Assembly: GCA_048500275.1 (NCBI GenBank)
Contig: JASNYI010000002.1
Location: 1,178,001 to 1,242,000, forward strand
Direction: 5' to 3'
Length of the DNA stretch: 64,000 nucleotides
From: UBA5066 sp048500275
GTDB lineage: Bacteria > Acidobacteriota > Thermoanaerobaculia > UBA5066
The notes beneath the pieces were generated by a model. That model ran no database searches, was not told the origin of the DNA, and saw only the letters and a list, made by a program, of their open reading frames with translations. Numbering within the stretch: position 1 is the stretch's first letter; every line of letters begins with the position of its first letter. Both the position numbers and the translations under genes were made by a program. This document shows, one piece after another, positions 1-8,644 of the stretch.

Positions 1-1
1 G

Positions 2-148
2 AGGAATCTCCTCTCCGCCACCGCGTCGTCCCTGGGACTGAGGCGCGAGGCCTGCCTCTTCGCCCGCCCGGTGGCAGGGGCAGCGGACGAAGGCCTGCGC
101 ACGCCTCTCGACTGCGAGAGCCTCGCCCCGTTCCTCTCGGCCGAATGA
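2..148 (+). CDS. C-terminal 48 residues of an unidentified protein (5' end outside window)
   Basis: An open frame runs from the left window edge to a TGA whose bases overlap the ATG of the next gene (ATGA at 145-148), the translational-coupling arrangement used repeatedly in this window. The visible tail has two cysteines and no recognisable motif. I cannot name the product. Its inclusion rests on the overlap geometry and on GC-rich third positions. Confidence 0.5.
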   Translation, partial: RNLLSATASSLGLRREACLFARPVAGAADEGLRTPLDCESLAPFLSAE

Positions 149-3100
149 CGGTGGAGGCCTTCGTGATTCGCCTCCTGCTCCTCTCGCAGCTCCTCGTCGC
201 CCCGGCTCTGCCCTCCTCCCCACCCCGAGTCCAGACGGGCGGGATCGTCGTCGAGGAGACCGGAGCGCAATCCGCCTCGAAGGCCGCGGGCCTTTCTCCG
301 GGCGACCTCCTCCTCGAGTGGGCGTCCGTTCCGTCGACGGAGGGCGAGCCTGTCCGTCGCGGCACGCTCCGGACCCCGTTCGACCTCCTCCTCCTCGAGG
401 ACGAGGAGGGGCCGCGCGGCGCCGTCTCCCTCCGCGGGGAGCGCGACGGCGACCCGCGGACCGCGACGATCGCGCCGGGGAAGTGGGTTCTCGCCGCGCG
501 CCCGCGCCTCGGGGGCGAGACCCTGGCCGCCTGGCACGAAGGGGTGTCGGCGCTGAAGGCGCGGAACCTCGACGGCCTCTCCTCCGCCTGGGAGAAGGCC
601 GAACGCCTCGCGCGCGAGGAGCGCCACTCCGACGCCGCCACGTGGCTCGCATTCCGCCGGGGCGAAGTCCTCTGCGGGCAAGGGCGGCAGGCCGAGGGCC
701 AGGCCTCCTTCGCGAGGGCCCTCGAGTCCGCTCGTGCCGCGGCCGACGCCGCGGCCGAGTTCCAGGTCCTCCTCGCCTCGGCCCGTTTCCACGTCCTCCG
801 GAGCGAGTTCGACGCGGCGGCAGGCCTCTGCGGGCAGGCGATCACGCTCGCCGAGGAGGCCTGGGGAGAGAGCCTCGCTCTCGCCCGGGCCGTGAACGTC
901 GCCGCGGAGGTGCCCTATCGGCGGGACGACCTGGACGCCGCCGAGCCGCTCCGCCTCCGCGCGCTCGAGCTGCGCGCCCGGCTCGCGCCCGGGAGCCTCG
1001 AGCACGCCGGCAGCCTCGCCAACATGGGGCTCATCCGCACGGACCGCGGGGAGCTGGCCGAGGCCCAGAAGCTCCACGGCGAGGCGCTCGCGATCCAGGA
1101 GCGCCTCGCCCCCGGCAGTCTCGACGTGGCCATGACCCTCAACAACCTGGGAACGGTCGCCTCGTCGCGGGGCCTCCTCGACCAGGCCGAGGACTTCTTC
1201 CGGCGCTCCCTCGCGCTCAAGGAGGTCCACGTCCCCGGCTCGCTGAGCGAGGGGAACACGCTGAACAACCTCGGCAACGTCCTGCGCCGCCGGGGGCGAT
1301 ATGCCGAGGCGGAGGAGTACCTGCGCCGAAACCTCGCGATCCGCGAGCGCCTCGCCCCCGGGAGCCTCGGCCTGGCGCAGGCCGTCACGAACCTCGGGAT
1401 CCTCGCCGAGGAGCGGGGAGACCTCGACTCCGCCCGGGCGCTCTACGAGAACGGCCTCGCGTTGAGGGAGAAGCTCGCCCCCGAGAGCCTCGAGCTCGCC
1501 TCCACGCTGCGGGTCGTCGGGGACCTGCTCGTCAACGAGGGCGAAGCGGCGAAGGCGGAGGATCTCTACCGCCGCGCGTTCGCGATCACGTCGGCGAAGG
1601 CGCCCGCGAGTGGATCGCACGCGGAATCGGTCTTCAACCTCGGCTTCGCGGCGATGGTGCAGGGGCGCCGCGACGAGGCGCGCCGGCTCCTCGAGGAGGC
1701 CCTCGCGCTGCGCCGCGCCGTAGCGGGGGACGACGGCGCGGCCGGGGTCACCCTCTACTACCTCGCGAAGATGGCGCGAGAGGAGGGGGACCTCGAGCGC
1801 GCGACGACGATCCAGCGGCGGGCGCTCGGGATCCGGCGGGCGCGCCAGCCGTCGAGCCGCTGGCTCGTCGAGTCGCTCCACGAAATGGGGCGGATCGAAC
1901 GCGCCCGCGGGGACCTGGCCGCGGCCCGGGCGAACTACCTCGAGGCCCTCGCCGTCCTCGACGAGCAGGTGAGGCTCCTCGGGGGCGGCGACGAGGCGAA
2001 GAGCCGCTTCCGCGGGTACTTCGCCGCGATCTCTTCGGAAGCGGTCGAGCTCCTCCTCGAGATGAAGGCGGAGGAGGAGGCGTTCGGGGTCCTCGAACGC
2101 TCGCGGGCCCGCGCGTTCCTCTCCCTCCTCGCACAGCGGGACCTCGACTTCGGCCCGGAGGTCCCGGCAGCCCTCGAGGAGGAGAAGCGGCTTCTCGCCG
2201 CCGAGGAGGCACGCGTCCGCAGCGCGCTTTCGGGGCTCGACCCCGCCACTCAGACCGCCGAGGCCCGGCGCCTCCGGAGCCTTCTCGTAGAGAGCCGGCT
2301 CGCCCACGAACGGATGCGCGAGAGGCTCCGGACGGAAGCCCCGCGCGTCGCCGCCCTGCGCGACCCGAGACCCCTCGGGGCCGCCGAGGCGAGGGGCCGG
2401 CTTCCCGACGGGACGCTCCTCCTGTCGTACTCCGTCGGCGAGACGTCGAGCGTCCTCTTCGCCCTCTCGAGGGAAGAAGGCCTCTCGACGTTCGTCCTCC
2501 CGGCGGGCCGCGCCCGGCTCGCCCGCGACGTCGACTCGCTGCGCCGGCTCGTCCTCAGGAGGCGCAGCGGCCCGTCGGACGCCGGGGCCGTCACGGAGAG
2601 GGTGCGGGCCCTCTACGACCTTCTCCTCGGGCCGGCCGAAGGCCTCTTCCCGAGGGCCCGGCGCCTCGTCCTGGTGCCCGACGGACCGCTTCACCTCCTC
2701 CCCTTCGCGATTCTCAGGGACCGCGACGGGGCTCCTCTCGTCGAGAAGACGACGATCTGCCTCGCGCCGTCCGCGACCGCCCTCGCCGAGCTCGCACGCC
2801 TTCGCCCCGTCGCCGCCTCGCACGTTGGCGTCGTCGCGGCGTTCGGCGACCCGGTCTATCCCGCCCCCGGCACCCCGCCGCCGGCCGACGCCACCGTCCG
2901 CAGCCTCCTCGGCCGCGCGAGCCTCGCGCCGCTCCCGGCGACGCGGCGCGAGGTGGAGAACCTCGCGGCGGCGATCGGTCCCACGGTCCGGCCGTACCTC
3001 GGACAGGAGGCGACCGAGGAGAGGGCGGTCGAGGCGGCCCGAGGTGCTCGAATCCTCCACTTCGCCTGCCACGCCCTCCTCGACGAGCGCAACCCTCTCG

Positions 3101-3501
3101 AGTCGGCCCTCGCGCTCACGATCCCCGCGAAGGCGGCGCCCTCCGGTTCGAACGGCCTGCTGCAGGCGTGGGAGGTGCTCGAGCGGATGCGCCTCGAAGC
3201 CGACCTCGTCGTCCTCTCCGCGTGCGAGACGGCGCTCGGCGAGGACCAGGGAGGCGAAGGCATCGCCGGGCTGACCCGGGCGTTCCAGTGGGCGGGGGCG
3301 CGGAGCGTCCTGGCTTCCCTCTGGACGGTTCCGGACGAATCGACGGCCGACCTCATGAAGTTCTTCTACTCGGCCCTCGCCCGGGGCGTCCCGCGCGACG
3401 AGGCCCTGCGCGAAGCCCAGCGGTCCCTCCTCGACCGGGGCGGCGACGCCGCCCACCCCTATTTCTGGGCCGCGTTCGAGCTCCTCGGGGATCCGATGTA
3501 G
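145..3501 (+). CDS. Secreted PDZ-TPR-CHAT domain protein (caspase-like peptidase fold)
   Basis: 1118 residues. A hydrophobic N-terminal segment (about 6-24) reads as a signal peptide. It is followed by a PDZ-like stretch (about 32-55, including AAGLSPGDLLLEW) and a long array of about 40-residue TPR/Kinesin-light-chain-like repeats (about 130-610). The C-terminal third is a CHAT domain. The probable catalytic dyad is H976 in HFACHA and C1027 in LSACETA, both intact, so peptidase activity is plausible. CHAT domains are related to caspases and separases, and TPR arrays usually supply the regulatory or partner-binding surface. The predicted export signal places it in the envelope rather than in a cytoplasmic defence role. 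It overlaps the preceding truncated gene by 4 bases, so the two probably form an operon. Substrate is unknown. Confidence 0.85.
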   Translation: MTVEAFVIRLLLLSQLLVAPALPSSPPRVQTGGIVVEETGAQSASKAAGLSPGDLLLEWASVPSTEGEPVRRGTLRTPFDLLLLEDEEGPRGAVSLRGERDGDPRTATIAPGKWVLAARPRLGGETLAAWHEGVSALKARNLDGLSSAWEKAERLAREERHSDAATWLAFRRGEVLCGQGRQAEGQASFARALESARAAADAAAEFQVLLASARFHVLRSEFDAAAGLCGQAITLAEEAWGESLALARAVNVAAEVPYRRDDLDAAEPLRLRALELRARLAPGSLEHAGSLANMGLIRTDRGELAEAQKLHGEALAIQERLAPGSLDVAMTLNNLGTVASSRGLLDQAEDFFRRSLALKEVHVPGSLSEGNTLNNLGNVLRRRGRYAEAEEYLRRNLAIRERLAPGSLGLAQAVTNLGILAEERGDLDSARALYENGLALREKLAPESLELASTLRVVGDLLVNEGEAAKAEDLYRRAFAITSAKAPASGSHAESVFNLGFAAMVQGRRDEARRLLEEALALRRAVAGDDGAAGVTLYYLAKMAREEGDLERATTIQRRALGIRRARQPSSRWLVESLHEMGRIERARGDLAAARANYLEALAVLDEQVRLLGGGDEAKSRFRGYFAAISSEAVELLLEMKAEEEAFGVLERSRARAFLSLLAQRDLDFGPEVPAALEEEKRLLAAEEARVRSALSGLDPATQTAEARRLRSLLVESRLAHERMRERLRTEAPRVAALRDPRPLGAAEARGRLPDGTLLLSYSVGETSSVLFALSREEGLSTFVLPAGRARLARDVDSLRRLVLRRRSGPSDAGAVTERVRALYDLLLGPAEGLFPRARRLVLVPDGPLHLLPFAILRDRDGAPLVEKTTICLAPSATALAELARLRPVAASHVGVVAAFGDPVYPAPGTPPPADATVRSLLGRASLAPLPATRREVENLAAAIGPTVRPYLGQEATEERAVEAARGARILHFACHALLDERNPLESALALTIPAKAAPSGSNGLLQAWEVLERMRLEADLVVLSACETALGEDQGGEGIAGLTRAFQWAGARSVLASLWTVPDESTADLMKFFYSALARGVPRDEALREAQRSLLDRGGDAAHPYFWAAFELLGDPM

Positions 3502-3510
3502 AAGGTGTCG

Positions 3511-4443
3511 TCAGCTCCCGGGAGAACCGGGTGCGGCCGCGGGCTCGGGCCGCACGAGGCGCAGGCGAGTCCCCTCGTCGACGACGTAGACTTTCATCCG
3601 CGGGAGGACCACCTCGAGGGTCTCGAGGTAGAGGCGGGCCCTGAGCGGCCCCGGGGCGAGGCTCGCCTCCCGCCGCAGGGCCTCGAACCGCGCCGCGTCG
3701 CCGTGCGCCTCCTCCACGCGCCGCTGCCTCTGGCTCGCCGCGGAGGAGACGAGCGTGTCGGCCTCGCCGCGGGCCCTCGGGAGGGTCTCGTTCGCGTAGC
3801 TCTCGGCCTCGTTCACGAACCTCTCGCGGTCGCTCTTGGCGTTCTGGACGTCCTGGAACGCGGCGAGGACGGGAGGCGGCGGGTCAACGGACCTGAGGGC
3901 GACGGAAACGATCGCGACGCCGCTCTTCCACTCGTCGAGGAGCCGCTGAGTCCCGCGCCGAACCTCCTCGAGGAGGGTGAGCCGCCCGCCCGTCAGCGCG
4001 TCGTCCACGGGGAGCTTCCCCATCGCGTCGGTGACGACCGACTCCGCGGCCCGGCGGACGACCTCCGGCGTGTCGCGGCCGTTCACGACCCACTCCACCG
4101 GCCGCCCGACCCGGTACTGGACGGCGAGCTGCACGGCGAGGATGTTCGTGTCTCCCGTCAGCCACTGCCCCTCGTCGGCGGCGAGGGTGGCCGTTCGCCC
4201 CCCTTCCGTGGTCCGGAACCCGATCGGCACGGTCTCCGTCCTCGTCACCTCGACCTTGACGACGCGGTCGATTCCGCGCGCCACCCAGTGGATGCCGGGC
4301 TGGAGAGGGATCGGACGCGCGGCGCCGAAGCGAAGGACCACGCCCTGCTGCGTGGGACGAAGGACGACGGTTCCCGAGAGGAGCCAGACGGCCACCGCGA
4401 GCCCCGCCGCCCAGAGCGCCGCTCTGGAGGCGCGGCTGTTCAA
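3511..4443 (-). CDS. hflK: HflK-like SPFH/band-7 membrane protein
   Basis: 310 residues with one N-terminal membrane anchor (about 8-27), then an SPFH/band-7 domain that includes LTGDTNIL. A coiled-coil helix with DVQNAKSDRERF and YANETLPRARGEA follows, which is the HflK signature. HflK pairs with HflC in a large periplasm-facing cage that in E. coli surrounds and restrains the FtsH protease. It is the last gene of a three-gene minus-strand operon. Its ATG overlaps the TGA of the HflC-like gene by 4 bases. No ftsH is in the window. Relative to E. coli, the order is reversed (C before K). The family call is firm; the K versus C label rests on the motifs listed. Confidence 0.85.
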   Translation of the reverse strand: MNSRASRAALWAAGLAVAVWLLSGTVVLRPTQQGVVLRFGAARPIPLQPGIHWVARGIDRVVKVEVTRTETVPIGFRTTEGGRTATLAADEGQWLTGDTNILAVQLAVQYRVGRPVEWVVNGRDTPEVVRRAAESVVTDAMGKLPVDDALTGGRLTLLEEVRRGTQRLLDEWKSGVAIVSVALRSVDPPPPVLAAFQDVQNAKSDRERFVNEAESYANETLPRARGEADTLVSSAASQRQRRVEEAHGDAARFEALRREASLAPGPLRARLYLETLEVVLPRMKVYVVDEGTRLRLVRPEPAAAPGSPGS

Positions 4444-5375
4444 TCCGGCCTCTTCCCCGGCGCTCGCGGGGACGCGCCGTCCGTCAGGAGGCGCAGGACG
4501 TCGGAATCGCCCGGGAGGACGAGCGTGGTCTTCTCGTCGAGGATCTTCTCGTAGGCCCTGAGCGTCCGGAGGAACCTGTAGAGGTCGGGGTCCTGGTTCG
4601 TCGCCTTCGCGTAGATGCGCGCGGCCTCCGCCTCCCCCGCCCCCTTCTCCTCTTCCGCCTTCCGGTACGCCTCCGACAGGAGCCGCGTCCGCTCCCGGTC
4701 GGCCTCGGCGCGGGTCCTCAGCGCCGCCTCCTCCCCTTCCGAGCGGAAGCGCCGCGCGATCCGCTCGCGCTCCGAGCGCATCCGGCCGAAGACGGAGAGG
4801 AGGTTCTGCTCCGGGAAGGCGATCCGCTTCAGCCGCACGTCGACGACCTTCACGCCGTAGTCGGTCGCGGCACGGGCCCTGACCCTCTCGCCGATGCCGC
4901 CGACGACTCCCGCCAGGTCTGCCTCGCCCTCCGCGGCCGAGACGAGGCGGGTGAACGGCACCGAGCCGAGGGCAGCTCCCGTTTCCGAGGCGACGAGGTC
5001 GGCGAGGCGGGCCTCGGCGCTCTCACGCGTCACGAGCGTCTGCAGGAACCGGAGCGGATCCTCGATCCGCCAGAGGACGACCGGCGCGACGACGATGTTC
5101 TTCTTGTCGTTCGTGAGGAATTCGCCCGCCGGGGGGTCGAAGTAGAGGAGCCGGGCGTCGAGACGGGCGACGTCGTCGACGAGCGGCACCCGTGCGTGGA
5201 GGCCGGGCCGGGTGACGACGGCGACGGGGCGCCCGAAGCGCGTCCTCACGGCGTACTCCGTCGCCTCGACGACGTAGGGGACGCGGGCCAGGAGGAGGAA
5301 GGCGAGGACGCCCGCGGCGGCCGGGAGGAGCCTCCTCCAGAGCGGCGGTCTCGTCGTTTCGGGGATCTCTTCCAT
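4440..5375 (-). CDS. hflC: HflC-like SPFH/band-7 membrane protein
   Basis: 311 residues with an N-terminal membrane anchor (about 14-31) followed by a band-7 domain. HflC-type features are LTNDKKNIVV, DYGVKVVDVRLKRI, a charged RSERERIARRFRSEGEE helix and the ATNQDPDLYRFLRTLRAYE segment near the end. It should form hetero-oligomers with the HflK-like product encoded directly downstream. A GAGGAG ribosome site lies just before the ATG, which is 10 bases after the stop of the permease-SPFH fusion gene, so all three are probably co-transcribed. Confidence 0.87.
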   Translation of the reverse strand: MEEIPETTRPPLWRRLLPAAAGVLAFLLLARVPYVVEATEYAVRTRFGRPVAVVTRPGLHARVPLVDDVARLDARLLYFDPPAGEFLTNDKKNIVVAPVVLWRIEDPLRFLQTLVTRESAEARLADLVASETGAALGSVPFTRLVSAAEGEADLAGVVGGIGERVRARAATDYGVKVVDVRLKRIAFPEQNLLSVFGRMRSERERIARRFRSEGEEAALRTRAEADRERTRLLSEAYRKAEEEKGAGEAEAARIYAKATNQDPDLYRFLRTLRAYEKILDEKTTLVLPGDSDVLRLLTDGASPRAPGKRPD

Positions 5376-5385
5376 GGGCTCCTCG

Positions 5386-7569
5386 TCAGCGCTCCGCGGC
5401 GGGGACTTCGGGAGGCGGCGTCGGGATCGGGTTGACGAAACCGGAGAGGCCCGAGGGGCGCGCCGATGCGGCGGGGGCCGGGGGGCTCTCCGGGGTGACC
5501 CACAGCTCGAACCCCGGCGCGCGCCGCGGGTCGGGCCGAATCACCTTCGGGACTCCCGGCAGGACCCGCTCGAGCGCCTCGAGCTGCAGCCGGGTGCGGC
5601 TCGTTCCGGGAGCGGCGGCGACCTCGCGCGCGAGCGGCACGAAAGCGGCCGCGTCGCCCCGCGCGTGCTCGACGAGCCGCGTCCGCTCGGACTGGGCGGC
5701 GGCGACGGTCGTCGCGACCTCGCCGCGGGCGAGCCCGAGCGCTCTCTCGGCCTCGACGAGCGCCTTGTTCCGGGCGGTCGTCCGGTCCTCGGCGGCGGAG
5801 GCGATGTCGCGGAAGGCCCCGTGGACGTCGTCCGGCGCGTGGACGGAGAGGAGGCGAACGTCGACGGGGGCGAGGCCGGTCTCCTTCAGCACGGGCGAGT
5901 CCCGGAGCCCCTCGAGGACCTTCCGCTCCACCTCGCCCCTCTTCGTCGTGTAGATCTCGTCGATCGGCGTCCGCCCCACCTCCTCCACGAGGAAGGCGCG
6001 GGCCACGTCGCGGAAGGCCGGCTCGGCCCGGTCGACGCCGAACCGGAAGAGCCCCGCGTCGGCGACCCGGTAGTGGACGACGGCCACCACCTCGATGACG
6101 TTCTCGTCCCCTGTCAGGAACTGGGCCTCCTCCGGGATGCGCGACGACTGCGCGGGGACGAAGACGCGGGCGGTGAGCGCTCCCGTCGCCGTCCCCGCGG
6201 CGCGATAGCGAAAGCCGATCTCGACGGTGCGAACCAGGCCGGTCTCGACGGCCTCGGCGGCCCCGATCGGGAACGGGGGAACCACGTGCAGGCCCGGCCC
6301 GAGGTCGTCCGCCGTCACCCGACCGAGGGTCCTCACGAGCCCCGTCTCCCCGGTTCGGACGACGAGGAAGGCGCTGAGAACCCAGAAGAGGAGGAGCACC
6401 GATCCGGCCACGGCCGCGAGGCCGCGCCACGGGACCCGCTTCGGCGCCGCCTCCCGAACCAGCCCCGCGAGGGCCCGCAGGTGCCCCGTCAGCTCGTTCC
6501 ACCCCGGGCGGAACCCGCGCCGCTGGAAGCTGAAGGCCATCATGGCCAGGAACGCGAAGGCGGAGAGGAACTTCACGACCGCCCAGGCGCCGCGCGCTTC
6601 GACCTCGGGCGGGACCGGGGCCGGAACGAGGCCGGCGCCGACGACGGCGTTCAGGAGGAGGCCGGAGGCGATCGCGACGCCGAAGATCGAGCCGAGGTAG
6701 ACCGCCGCGAACCTCCGGCCGAACATCCGCGCCACGACGGCGATCGTCGAGGCGTTCGTGGCGGGCCCCGCGAGCAGGAAGACGAGGGCCGAGCCGGGGT
6801 CGAGCCCCTTGGCGACCATCGCGGCGGCGACCGGTGTCGACGCGCTCGCGCAGACGTACATCGGGATGCTGACGACCGCCATGAGGGTCATCGTGAGGAG
6901 CGGCCACGGGAGGAAGCGGAGGAAGAAATCCTCCGGGAGCAGGGCGGACAGGATTCCCGTCGCCGCGAACGACAGGAGCATCCAGAACGCAAGGTCGTCG
7001 ACCATGGTCACGAACCCGTATCGGAAGATCCTCCGGAGACGCTCCTTCCAGCCTCCGCCCCGGGCGGGCTCCGCCGGAGCTCCGCTGCAGGCGGGGGCGG
7101 CGACGCCGTCGCCCCCTCCTGCCGGCTCGGCTGCATCCTTGCCGGCGCCGTCGTCGTCGCCTCCCGCGAAGAGCGAGACGAACCCGGCGACGACCGCCGT
7201 GACGATCGCGACCACGGGCCGGGCGACGGCCATCACCGGCCCGAGAAGGCCGTACGTCAGGACGATTGCCTCCTCGCCCGTCTCCGGCGTCGCGATGAGG
7301 AAGGAGACCGTCGCCTCGCGGCTCGCCCCCTTCTTCCGGAGAGCGACCGCCATCGGGAGGACCCCGCAGGAGCAGAGCGGGAGAGGCCCGCCGATGACCG
7401 CAGCCTTCAGGATGGCTTTCGGGCTCCTCTCCCCGAGAGCGCGCCCGATCCGGGCCGTGTCGACGAACTCCGAGAGGACGCCGGCGAGCAAGAAGCCGAG
7501 AAGGATGAAAACGCCGCTGTCGAGGACGATCCGGTAGGTCTCCTCGAAGACGCTCAGGAGCAGGCTCAT
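5386..7569 (-). CDS. DUF318 (ArsP/SO_0444-like) permease fused to an SPFH/band-7 domain
   Basis: 727 residues from the chosen ATG; the frame is open further upstream, but the first 39 extra residues are basic, lack family similarity and run over the divergent promoter region. Residues about 1-345 are a multi-helix permease of the DUF318/YraQ family. It has the conserved LCSCGVLP motif (about 65-72) and a second half with CASASTPVAAAM; relatives move arsenicals or act in Cu/Zn efflux. After another membrane helix (about 385-404), the rest is a band-7 domain with FLTGDENVIEV, a helix rich in Arg/Glu and a Pro-rich tail. It heads the operon with separate HflC- and HflK-like genes, so the fused SPFH part may join the same cage. 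Transport substrate is not determined. Confidence 0.85.
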   Translation of the reverse strand: MSLLLSVFEETYRIVLDSGVFILLGFLLAGVLSEFVDTARIGRALGERSPKAILKAAVIGGPLPLCSCGVLPMAVALRKKGASREATVSFLIATPETGEEAIVLTYGLLGPVMAVARPVVAIVTAVVAGFVSLFAGGDDDGAGKDAAEPAGGGDGVAAPACSGAPAEPARGGGWKERLRRIFRYGFVTMVDDLAFWMLLSFAATGILSALLPEDFFLRFLPWPLLTMTLMAVVSIPMYVCASASTPVAAAMVAKGLDPGSALVFLLAGPATNASTIAVVARMFGRRFAAVYLGSIFGVAIASGLLLNAVVGAGLVPAPVPPEVEARGAWAVVKFLSAFAFLAMMAFSFQRRGFRPGWNELTGHLRALAGLVREAAPKRVPWRGLAAVAGSVLLLFWVLSAFLVVRTGETGLVRTLGRVTADDLGPGLHVVPPFPIGAAEAVETGLVRTVEIGFRYRAAGTATGALTARVFVPAQSSRIPEEAQFLTGDENVIEVVAVVHYRVADAGLFRFGVDRAEPAFRDVARAFLVEEVGRTPIDEIYTTKRGEVERKVLEGLRDSPVLKETGLAPVDVRLLSVHAPDDVHGAFRDIASAAEDRTTARNKALVEAERALGLARGEVATTVAAAQSERTRLVEHARGDAAAFVPLAREVAAAPGTSRTRLQLEALERVLPGVPKVIRPDPRRAPGFELWVTPESPPAPAASARPSGLSGFVNPIPTPPPEVPAAER

Positions 7570-7662
7570 GACTCCCCGGCGGGCCGCCCGGGCTCGGTCT
7601 TCACGCGGGGAGTATCGCCCCTTCGAGCCGGCGGCGAGAAGTGGCGCGGCGGTGTACCCGGC

Positions 7663-7692
7663 TTGACCCGGCGAGCCGATTCGCACTAGAAC
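7663..7692 (+). promoter_or_regulatory. Putative sigma-70-type promoter of the YtxJ-like gene
   Basis: TTGACC at 7663-7668, an 18-base spacer and TAGAAC at 7687-7692. The expected transcription start is near 7699, 29 bases before the ATG. It lies in the 158-base gap between divergent genes. Confidence 0.45.
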
Positions 7693-7698
7693 TGTCGC

Positions 7699-7717
7699 CG
7701 CGGGGCGTCGCCCCGCG
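7699..7717 (+). promoter_or_regulatory. GC-rich hairpin at the 5' end of the predicted YtxJ-like mRNA
   Basis: CGCGGGGCG and CGCCCCGCG flank a single T and form a compact stem. It begins at the predicted start of transcription and ends just before the GGAGGAC ribosome site. It could stabilise the transcript, restrict ribosome access or be a protein-binding dyad; the sequence cannot tell which. Confidence 0.4.
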
Positions 7718-7727
7718 CGGAGGACAG

Positions 7728-8060
7728 ATGGAACCGGTGAGGGACGAACGGGAGCTCGCGAGAGCCTTCGAGGAGTCTTGGGCCGTCCTCTTCAAGCACT
7801 CGACGCGCTGCCCGGTGAGCACCCTCGCCCACCGCGAGGTGGCCGCCTTCCGGCGGAGGCACCCCGAGGCCCCCGTCTACGTCGTCCACGTCGTCGAGCA
7901 GCGGCGTCTCTCCGACGCCGTCGCCGCCAGGACCGGAGTCCGCCACGAGTCGCCCCAGGCGTTCATCCTCGTGAACGGAGGGGTCGTCTGGACCGACTCG
8001 CACGAGGGAGTCACCCTCGACGCGCTCCAGGCCTTCCTCCCCGAGCCGGTGGCCGTCTGA
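7728..8060 (+). CDS. YtxJ-like thioredoxin-fold (monothiol, bacilliredoxin-type) protein
   Basis: 110 residues. The segment LFKHSTRCPVST (about 21-32) has the single-Cys active site typical of the YtxJ family, followed by VYVVHVVEQRRLSDAVA and a typical C-terminal HESPQAFILVNGGVVW strand. Family members are thought to act in low-molecular-weight-thiol redox chemistry, so a cytoplasmic disulfide or thiol exchange role is likely. The ATG at 7728 is chosen because GGAGGAC sits just upstream and the family alignment begins there. It has its own candidate promoter, and it is followed by an Fnr-type operator that belongs to the next gene. Confidence 0.75.
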   Translation: MEPVRDERELARAFEESWAVLFKHSTRCPVSTLAHREVAAFRRRHPEAPVYVVHVVEQRRLSDAVAARTGVRHESPQAFILVNGGVVWTDSHEGVTLDALQAFLPEPVAV

Positions 8061-8097
8061 CGACGCCCGCGGCACCCCGCCGAATCGCGTTCCCCGC

Positions 8098-8111
8098 ATG
8101 ACCGGCGTCAT
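8098..8111 (+). promoter_or_regulatory. Crp/Fnr-type operator ATGAC-N4-GTCAT (site 1)
   Basis: ATGACCGGCGTCAT is a perfect dyad with 5-base arms. Its centre lies about 29.5 bases before a TAGAAG box (8134-8139), the geometry of a class II activator site near -41.5. The same dyad occurs at 10992-11005 and, with one change, at 29443-29456. Confidence 0.65.
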
Positions 8112-8148
8112 ACTCGGCAGGCCCGAAGAGGCCTAGAAGGGTTCCGTC

Positions 8149-8556
8149 ATGCCGGGAGGAAGGTCGCGAAGGTGCGCCGGGGCGCTCGTTGCCGTTCTCG
8201 CGGCGACCCTGCTCCTGCCCCTCGCGGCCCTGGCGCGGGTCTCGCCCCCCGCCGTCGAGAAGCACGGCTGCCACTGCCCCGTGAAGATGGCCTGCTGCGA
8301 GGCCGGTCTCTGCCACGGAGAGATGGACTCGGAGCCTTCGTCCGGCCCGTCCTGGTCGGGCTGTCGCGACGAGGCGCCCCACCGGGCGGCGGTGCCCCCG
8401 CCCTCGACGGCGTTCGACGGCGCCCTCCTCGCCGAGTCGTCTCCCCCCGCAGTGGGCTCCGGCGCGCCGTTCTCGTTCCTGCCGGCCCTCTCCGTCGAAG
8501 CGGCCGGCCCGGCCCCGGCGATCCCTCCTCCCCGAACCTCCATCGCCCCCCGCTGA
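8149..8556 (+). CDS. Small secreted Cys/Met/His-rich protein, candidate metal binder
   Basis: 135 residues. A signal peptide (about 9-30, ending near LAALA) precedes a short cluster CHCPVKMACCEAGLCHGEM (about 41-59) with five Cys, two His and two Met, plus one more Cys. The rest is Pro/Ala/Ser-rich and probably unstructured. It matches no family I recognise. It is the first gene after an Fnr-type operator and directly precedes an OprC/NosA-like copper receptor, so a copper-binding role in the periplasm or at the surface is a reasonable inference. There is no Shine-Dalgarno sequence; the ATG is 9 bases after the -10-like box, so the transcript may be leaderless. Confidence 0.6.
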   Translation: MPGGRSRRCAGALVAVLAATLLLPLAALARVSPPAVEKHGCHCPVKMACCEAGLCHGEMDSEPSSGPSWSGCRDEAPHRAAVPPPSTAFDGALLAESSPPAVGSGAPFSFLPALSVEAAGPAPAIPPPRTSIAPR

Positions 8557-8644
8557 CGGCCCGGGGCTCGCCCCCGGCCCCGCCCGGCGCTCCGCGCGGC
8601 ACGGCCGTGCGGGGCCCGTTCGCCGCACCCGCGATGGAGCACCC

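Noticed and set aside
145..3501. TPR-CHAT protein as a CRISPR-linked (craspase-like) or other cytoplasmic defence effector
   Set aside because: There is a signal peptide and PDZ-like domain, and no CRISPR array, cas gene or other defence gene is nearby.
8558..8579. Hairpin between the Cys-rich gene and the copper-receptor gene
   Set aside because: The stem has a central mismatch and no T-tract. GC-rich dyads of this quality are common here, and the two genes are more likely co-transcribed.
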